This document shows positions 7,026 to 11,593 of a stretch of DNA of 11,593 nucleotides, piece by piece. Numbering within the stretch: the first letter of the stretch is position 1; each line of letters opens with the position of its first letter. The stretch spans positions 1 through 11,593 of the forward strand of contig JAVXBD010000041.1 in the NCBI GenBank assembly GCA_036660175.1. Reading direction: 5' to 3'. This DNA comes from Christensenella sp036660175. Its GTDB lineage: Bacteria; Bacillota; Clostridia; Christensenellales; Christensenellaceae. The translations under genes and the position numbers were made by a program. The notes beneath the pieces were generated by a model that saw only the letters and a program-made list of their open reading frames with translations, did not search any database and had not been told where the DNA came from.

Positions 7026-7050
7026 AAACGATGCGGCAATATGTTACAAT
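7022..7050 (+). promoter_or_regulatory. Internal promoter upstream of rfbA
   Basis: TTGAAA (7022-7027) and TACAAT (7045-7050) are spaced by exactly 17 bases, and TG at 7042-7043 gives an extended -10. The -35 overlaps the stop codon of the preceding glycosyltransferase gene. It could let rfbACBD be transcribed independently of the first gene. Confidence 0.55.
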
Positions 7051-7083
7051 AAATACAAAATAAAAATGCAAAGAGGTATTGAT

Positions 7084-7965
7084 ATGAAAGGTATTATTCT
7101 TGCAGGCGGTTCGGGGACAAGACTGTATCCGCTTACAATCATGACAAGCAAACAGCTTTTGCCTGTTTATGATAAACCGATGATTTATTATCCACTTTCG
7201 ACGCTGATGCTTGCGGGTATCAAAGATATTCTGATTATTTCGACTCCTGTCGATTTGCCACGGTTTCAGAACCTTTTGGGAGATGGCTCACAGTTTGGCA
7301 TCAATCTTTCTTATAAGGTACAGCCCTCGCCAGATGGATTGGCACAGGCATTTATTTTGGGCGAAGAATTTATCGGGAACGATTCGTGTGCAATGGTCTT
7401 AGGGGATAATATCTTTTATGGAAACGGTCTTTCGCAATTGATGGCGGAGGCAGTTGAAAACGCTGGCAGAGCAACCGTATTTGGCTATTATGTAGATGAT
7501 CCTGAGCGGTTTGGCATTGTAGAGTTTGATGCGCAGGGGCATGCGCTTTCTGTGGAGGAAAAACCAAAACATCCAAAATCAAATTATGCGATTACTGGGC
7601 TTTATTTTTATGACAACAAAGTGGTTGAATATGCAAAGGCATTAAAACCATCACCACGTGGAGAACTGGAAATTACAGATTTAAACAGAGTGTATTTAGA
7701 GCAGGGAAACCTTGATGTAAAGCTGATGGGCAGGGGGTTTGCATGGCTTGATACTGGGACGTTTGATTCTCTGATTGAGGCGGCGGAGTTCGTGCGTATG
7801 CTTCAAAAGCGTCAGGGGATTGTGATGTCTGCACCTGAAGAAATCGCTTTTCGCAAGGGATGGATTGACAATAAAACACTGATAAAAAGTGCGGAAAAAT
7901 ACGGCAAATCGTCATATGGGCAGCATTTGAAGGCCGTTGCGCATGGAAAGGTACTTGATATATGA
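7084..7965 (+). CDS. rfbA: Glucose-1-phosphate thymidylyltransferase
   Basis: A 293-residue cytoplasmic enzyme that joins dTTP and glucose-1-phosphate to form dTDP-glucose, the first step of dTDP-L-rhamnose synthesis. The nucleotide-binding loop GIILAGGSGTRLYPLT is at residues 3-18, KPMIYYPLS at 31-39, the metal-binding GDN at 107-109, EEKPKHPKSN at 158-167, GELEITDLN at 193-201 and WLDTGT at 221-226. All are characteristic of RfbA/RmlA, and the length is usual for the family. The ATG at 7084 has GAGG 7 bases upstream. An in-frame ATG at 7066 would add six residues and overlap that site, so it is not preferred. The stop overlaps the rfbC start by 4 bases (ATGA), indicating translational coupling. 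Confidence 0.97.
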   Translation: MKGIILAGGSGTRLYPLTIMTSKQLLPVYDKPMIYYPLSTLMLAGIKDILIISTPVDLPRFQNLLGDGSQFGINLSYKVQPSPDGLAQAFILGEEFIGNDSCAMVLGDNIFYGNGLSQLMAEAVENAGRATVFGYYVDDPERFGIVEFDAQGHALSVEEKPKHPKSNYAITGLYFYDNKVVEYAKALKPSPRGELEITDLNRVYLEQGNLDVKLMGRGFAWLDTGTFDSLIEAAEFVRMLQKRQGIVMSAPEEIAFRKGWIDNKTLIKSAEKYGKSSYGQHLKAVAHGKVLDI

Positions 7966-8513
7966 AAGTAACAAAAACTAAAATTGAAGGATTGATTGTG
8001 ATTGAACCAGATTGCTTTGGTGACAATCGAGGATGGTTTATGGAAACGTACAGCAAGCCAAAGTTTGAGCAGATTGGCATTGACTGTGAATTTGTACAGG
8101 ATAACCATTCGTTTTCGGCAGTAAAGGGAACGCTGCGTGGGCTACATTTTCAGATAAATCCGATGGCGCAGTCAAAGCTTTTGAGGTGTACAAAAGGAAC
8201 TGTGCTTGATGTTGCGGTCGATTTACGCAAGGATTCGCCCACATACAAAAAATGGCATTCGGTAGAGCTGTCAGCGGAAAATAAGAAGCAGTTTTTTATG
8301 CCGAAGGGTTTTGCACATGGATTTTTGACGCTTACAGACGATGTTGAAATCCAATATAAAGTTGATGCGGTGTATTCCAAAGAATGTGACCGCTCGATTC
8401 GGTTTGATGATGCAGAGCTGGGTGTTGATTGGGGCATTGCCAATCCGATTTTATCCCAAAAAGATTTGGACGCACCGCTGTTATGCGACAGTGATGCAGA
8501 TTTTTATTTGTAA
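7962..8513 (+). CDS. rfbC: dTDP-4-dehydrorhamnose 3,5-epimerase
   Basis: A 183-residue cupin-fold enzyme that epimerises dTDP-4-keto-6-deoxy-glucose at C3 and C5, the third step of dTDP-L-rhamnose synthesis. FGDNRGWFMETY (residues 19-30), TLRGLHFQ with catalytic His62, VLDVAVDLRKDSPTYKKW (81-98), MPKGFAHGFLTL (113-124) and the Tyr132/Tyr138 pair match RmlC. Asp168 in SQKDLDAPLL fits the partner of the His-Asp dyad. The length is normal. The ATG overlaps the rfbA stop; GGAAAGG upstream is only a moderate ribosome site, so coupling from rfbA is likely. The order epimerase before dehydratase is common in Firmicutes clusters. Confidence 0.97.
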   Translation: MKVTKTKIEGLIVIEPDCFGDNRGWFMETYSKPKFEQIGIDCEFVQDNHSFSAVKGTLRGLHFQINPMAQSKLLRCTKGTVLDVAVDLRKDSPTYKKWHSVELSAENKKQFFMPKGFAHGFLTLTDDVEIQYKVDAVYSKECDRSIRFDDAELGVDWGIANPILSQKDLDAPLLCDSDADFYL

Positions 8514-8540
8514 ACAAGAAAGCAAGGAGTAAGAAATACC

Positions 8541-9560
8541 ATGAAGATTTTAGTAACAGGTGCGGCAGGTTTTATCGGGAGTAATTTTGTATTTCATATG
8601 TTAAAAACCTATCCCCAATATGACATTATTGCACTGGATTTATTGACTTATGCAGGAAATTTAGAAACTTTGAAAGATGTTTTTGATCATCCGAAATTTC
8701 AGTTTATCAAAGCTGATATTGCTGATAGAGATGCTGTTTTTGAGATTTTTAAAAATGAAAAGATAGATATTGTGGTAAACTTTGCGGCAGAGTCGCATGT
8801 TGACCGTTCGATAGAAAACCCCGGTATCTTTTTACAAACCAACATCATTGGTACGCAGGTCTTAATGGACGCTTGCAGAAAATACGGTATTAAGCGTTAT
8901 CATCAGGTTTCTACTGATGAAGTTTATGGAGATTTACCGCTTGACCGTACTGATTTGTTCTTTACAGAAGAAACACCGATACACACTTCTTCTCCATACT
9001 CTGCTTCCAAAGCAAGTGCGGATTTGTTGGTGCAGGCATATCATCGTACCTTTGGGCTGCCCATCACCATCTCAAGATGCTCTAACAACTATGGGCCGTA
9101 TCATTTTCCAGAAAAGCTGATACCGCTGATTATCTCTCGTGCATTGGCGAACGAGAGCCTGCCTGTTTATGGTACTGGCGAAAACGTGCGTGATTGGCTA
9201 TATGTGGTTGATCACTGCATTGCGATTGACAGAATCATTCATGACGGTCGTGTGGGCGAGGTATACAACATTGGCGGACACAACGAAAGAACCAATCTTC
9301 AAGTTGTAAAAACAATTTTAAAGCAGCTAAATAAACCTGAAAGTCTGATTACTTATGTAACAGACAGAGCAGGGCATGACCAAAGATATGCAATTGACCC
9401 AACCAAAATGAAAAACGAACTGGGCTGGGCGCCTACCACAACGTTTGACGAGGGTATTAAAAAGACAGTAGAATGGTACTTGGAAAACGAGGATTGGTGG
9501 AAGAACATCATCAATGGAGAATATCAAAATTATTATCAGAAAATGTATGCAGGAAGGTAA
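8541..9560 (+). CDS. rfbB: dTDP-glucose 4,6-dehydratase
   Basis: A 339-residue extended short-chain dehydrogenase that converts dTDP-glucose to dTDP-4-keto-6-deoxy-glucose with bound NAD, the second pathway step. It has the Rossmann loop TGAAGFIGSNF (residues 6-16), the catalytic STDEVYGDLP segment (124-133; Thr125, Asp126, Glu127), YSASKASAD with Tyr153 and Lys157, SRCSNNYGPYHFPEKLIP (178-195) and RDWLYVVDH (217-225). These define RmlB among sugar-nucleotide dehydratases. AAGGAG lies 11 bases before the ATG, slightly further than usual. There are 27 bases after rfbC and only 6 before rfbD, consistent with one transcript. Confidence 0.97.
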   Translation: MKILVTGAAGFIGSNFVFHMLKTYPQYDIIALDLLTYAGNLETLKDVFDHPKFQFIKADIADRDAVFEIFKNEKIDIVVNFAAESHVDRSIENPGIFLQTNIIGTQVLMDACRKYGIKRYHQVSTDEVYGDLPLDRTDLFFTEETPIHTSSPYSASKASADLLVQAYHRTFGLPITISRCSNNYGPYHFPEKLIPLIISRALANESLPVYGTGENVRDWLYVVDHCIAIDRIIHDGRVGEVYNIGGHNERTNLQVVKTILKQLNKPESLITYVTDRAGHDQRYAIDPTKMKNELGWAPTTTFDEGIKKTVEWYLENEDWWKNIINGEYQNYYQKMYAGR

Positions 9561-9566
9561 TAACCA

Positions 9567-10409
9567 ATGAAAGTGCTTGTAACGGGTGTAAAAGGTCAGC
9601 TTGGATATGATGTAGTGCGCCATCTTCAGATGCGTAAAATTGAACATTTGGGTGTGGATATTGATGATTTTGATTTGACAGACGAACAAGCTGTCAAGCG
9701 TGCAATTGAAGCATACAAGCCATCTTGCGTGGTGCATTGTGCGGCCTATACGGCGGTGGACAAAGCCGAAGAAATGCGGGAATTATGCTATGCCGTGAAT
9801 GTCATTGGCACAAAAAATGTGGCACTCGCCTGCAAAGCGGTCGGCGCACAAATGATGTATATCAGTACGGATTATGTGTTTGATGGGTTTTCTAAAGAAA
9901 CACCATGGGAAGCCGACGATAAAAAAGATCCTCAAAATTATTATGGACTGACCAAATATGAGGGAGAGCTGCAAGTTCAAAAGATACTGGATTCCTACTA
10001 TATCTTGCGTATTTGCTGGGTGTTTGGGAAAAACGGAAATAACTTTATTAAGACGATGCTGCGCCTTGCAAAAGAAAAGGACGAGCTGGGTGTGGTGGCA
10101 GATCAGTATGGCGCACCGACGTATACCTATGATGTGGCACGGCTGATTTGCGACATCATTGCGTCTGATAAATTTGGTGTATATCAAGCATGCAACGAAG
10201 GACAAATCAGCTGGTATGAGTTTGCAAAGGAAATTTTTGTACAGGCAGGTATTTCTATTAAGGTAAATCCGTTGACCTCTGAACAGTTTAAAGCTGTGGC
10301 TGCACGCCCAAAAAATTCACGTATGTCTAAAAAAACACTGGACGAGGCGGGTTTTGAACGTTTGCCAGACTATAGAGATGCAATCAAAAGGTTTTTAAAA
10401 GAATGTTAA
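9567..10409 (+). CDS. rfbD: dTDP-4-dehydrorhamnose reductase
   Basis: A 280-residue NAD(P)H-dependent reductase that completes dTDP-L-rhamnose by reducing the 4-keto group. The loop TGVKGQLGYDV is at residues 6-16, followed by DIDDFDLTD (31-39), HCAAYTAVDKAE (57-68), the active-site STDYVFDG (100-107), YYGLTKYEGE with Tyr126 and Lys130, GAPTYTYDVA (182-191) and RPKNSRM (247-253). All are typical of RmlD, with normal length. AGGAAGG overlaps the end of rfbB 9 bases before the ATG. The last codons overlap the start of the next glycosyltransferase gene by 7 bases. Confidence 0.97.
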   Translation: MKVLVTGVKGQLGYDVVRHLQMRKIEHLGVDIDDFDLTDEQAVKRAIEAYKPSCVVHCAAYTAVDKAEEMRELCYAVNVIGTKNVALACKAVGAQMMYISTDYVFDGFSKETPWEADDKKDPQNYYGLTKYEGELQVQKILDSYYILRICWVFGKNGNNFIKTMLRLAKEKDELGVVADQYGAPTYTYDVARLICDIIASDKFGVYQACNEGQISWYEFAKEIFVQAGISIKVNPLTSEQFKAVAARPKNSRMSKKTLDEAGFERLPDYRDAIKRFLKEC

Positions 10410-11305
10410 AGCTGCCGCTTGTATCGGTTATCATACCGTCCTATAATTATGAAAAATATATCGAGCAGGCAATTTTGTCTGTGGTTAATCAGACTTATCA
10501 AAATTTGGAGCTGGTCATTGTAGACGATTGTTCTTCTGATACCAGTTTTTTGTTGATTCAAAAATTAGCGGAAACATATCAAAACGATATGCGCTTTGTG
10601 CTACATCAAAACAAGCAAAACAAGGGTGCATATGCCACCATCAATGATGGTATCTTAATGGCACATGGTGAATATATTACAATTTTAAATGCAGACGATT
10701 TGTATATGCCTAATCGGCTGGAAAAAATGATGGACAAGCTTCTTTTGGAGCAAAAAGAATGGGCATTTTCAAAAGTTTCCTGTATTGATGAAAGTGGACA
10801 GCCAACAAACGTACAGGAGTTTGCGGATATTCAAAAAAATGTGTGTCATGCAAAATTTATGGCTTTGTGTGCAGTTGCGCAAAACGTTGCGGTATCCACT
10901 GGAAATTTACTTTTTTCAAAAAAACTTTATGCACAGCTAAACGGCTTTCAAAACTATCAGTATGTGCATGATTATGATTTTTTTGTGCGTGCCTGTCTTA
11001 TTTGTGAGCCTGCTTTTGCTGCAAATACAGAGTATTTATATCGTCTGCATGGCAAGAATACGTTCTTGAGTCTTGCAAAAGAAGGACTGCGAGAAAACCG
11101 CATGGTGTGGCTGGATTTTTATCACAATATTCAAAGCAGAAATATCCAAAACCAATTTATCTTGCAGAATCAGGACTATCTTAAAGATTTTGAGCAAGCC
11201 GTGCGTGCCTATGGCGATAAAAAGCTTTTTTTATGGAAACACGCAAAAAATCCTTTGCTTCGTTTGGGTGTTTGGTTTTTGAAATCAGTGCATCATATAT
11301 CCTAA
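10403..11305 (+). CDS. GT2 family glycosyltransferase
   Basis: A 300-residue family 2 glycosyltransferase with a GT-A fold. The N-terminal half carries VSVIIPSYNYEKYIEQAI (residues 7-24), VIVDDCSSD (38-46), NKGAYATINDGI (73-84) and the DXD-like LNADDLY (95-101). Further on come STGNLLFSKK (165-174), HDYDFFVRA (189-197) with the probable catalytic acid, and YRLHGKN (213-219). The C-terminal 80 residues are hydrophilic with several aromatic positions, and no membrane segment is obvious. The ATG overlaps rfbD by 7 bases and has only a weak AAAAGG upstream, so translation probably depends on coupling. Its place directly after the dTDP-rhamnose genes suggests that it uses rhamnose or extends the same glycan; donor and acceptor are not visible in the sequence. 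It differs from the first glycosyltransferase in motifs and is not a duplicate. Confidence 0.87.
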   Translation: MLKLPLVSVIIPSYNYEKYIEQAILSVVNQTYQNLELVIVDDCSSDTSFLLIQKLAETYQNDMRFVLHQNKQNKGAYATINDGILMAHGEYITILNADDLYMPNRLEKMMDKLLLEQKEWAFSKVSCIDESGQPTNVQEFADIQKNVCHAKFMALCAVAQNVAVSTGNLLFSKKLYAQLNGFQNYQYVHDYDFFVRACLICEPAFAANTEYLYRLHGKNTFLSLAKEGLRENRMVWLDFYHNIQSRNIQNQFILQNQDYLKDFEQAVRAYGDKKLFLWKHAKNPLLRLGVWFLKSVHHIS

Positions 11306-11308
11306 AGG

Positions 11309-11333
11309 CTGCAAAATTAATTTACAGTTTTTT
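11309..11333 (+). terminator. Possible terminator of the polysaccharide operon
   Basis: CTG/CAG and AAA/TTT pairs separated by one mismatch form a short stem (11309-11327) followed by six T. The preceding AAAGG can pair with that T-run, as in many intrinsic terminators. The stem is weak and low in GC, so read-through is possible. It begins 4 bases after the last stop codon. Confidence 0.45.
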
Positions 11334-11449
11334 ATGTGGAAATCGGCGCAATTGAGCAATGCAATTTTTCTGCCTAACATCACTTTTTATCGTTTGATAC
11401 AGCATCATACCCATTGGTTTAAATGATCTACAACAAGATTGCTGGCTTG

Positions 11450-11573
11450 TTGCTTGTTTGCAATGCAAGGCAAGCGAGGGTAACACAGCAGTGTGGGCAA
11501 GCGACAAGCGAGAAACGTGTTGTTCGGCTCTGATATGCTTATCGGGCAACAGAAATGCAGAATCGTTGCTTGT
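11450..11573. repeat. Cluster of short inverted and tandem repeats with nested hairpins
   Basis: TTGCTTGT occurs at 11450-11457 and 11566-11573, and CAAGCGA at 11471-11477, 11498-11504 and 11505-11511, the last two in direct tandem. TTGCTTG can pair with CAAGCGA with one G-U. A first hairpin forms at 11450-11477, with an inner TTGC/GCAA stem. A second, larger arm (11505-11572) encloses TGTTG/CAACA and a 7-bp stem around TGCT (11529-11546). No reading frame here looks like a real protein. It could be a structured RNA or a dispersed palindromic repeat. Confidence 0.4.
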
Positions 11574-11593
11574 AGGCAGCTTTTGATGCGCAC

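Noticed and set aside
7812..8108. A 98-codon minus-strand open frame across the rfbA-rfbC junction
   Set aside because: It is antisense to two well-supported genes with full motifs and carries no recognisable domain.
11322..11593. Two overlapping minus-strand open frames (75 and 62 codons) in the tail
   Set aside because: Both are Cys/Gln-rich with no family motif and no good ribosome site, and they run through the repeat cluster. They look like chance frames in a repetitive region.

Overview
The window looks like a chromosomal segment from a moderately AT-rich Gram-positive Firmicute, most likely of the class Clostridia. The grounds are strong AGGAGG-type ribosome binding sites, sigma-A-like promoters, a class B sortase, a DUF1638 protein and a Firmicutes-style rfbACBD cassette. 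No rRNA, tRNA, CRISPR array, integrase or transposase was recognised. The genus cannot be fixed from the sequence alone.

Left part (about 100-2620, minus strand): a two-gene ABC transporter operon. An ATPase gene (1800-2513, GTG start behind a perfect AGGAGG) overlaps the start of a large multi-spanning permease gene (221-1807). A good promoter (2566-2594) precedes the operon, with a palindrome just upstream of its -35. A convincing intrinsic terminator (119-150) follows it. The substrate is unknown.

Middle part (2837-5973): a plus-strand DUF1638 gene of unknown function is followed by a tiny 35-codon ORF. A perfect 10-bp hairpin (3721-3757) then serves as a shared terminator with the converging Gfo/Idh/MocA oxidoreductase gene (3795-4940, minus). 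The oxidoreductase has its own promoter and two separate palindromes, so it is probably regulated. Upstream, on the same strand, lies a membrane-anchored class B sortase (5176-5973) with its own promoter.

Right part (6252-11305, plus): a cell-surface polysaccharide cluster. It contains a GT2 rhamnosyltransferase-like gene, then rfbA, rfbC, rfbB and rfbD for dTDP-L-rhamnose synthesis from glucose-1-phosphate, then a second GT2 glycosyltransferase. Junctions are short or overlapping, so it reads as one operon. A second promoter lies over the stop codon of the first glycosyltransferase and could drive rfbACBD alone. The four Rfb enzymes make the activated rhamnose, and the flanking transferases probably place rhamnose or other sugars on a surface glycan. 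The neighbouring sortase fits a cell-envelope theme but is transcribed divergently, so that link is only suggestive.

The last 290 bases hold no convincing gene. They begin with a plausible terminator and then contain a dense set of short inverted and tandem repeats (TTGCTTG and CAAGCGA modules) that could be a structured RNA or a dispersed palindromic repeat. This tail, the double palindromes upstream of the oxidoreductase gene and the DUF1638 gene with its small ORF are the least explained parts. I did not find clear evidence of a wholly new multi-gene system.
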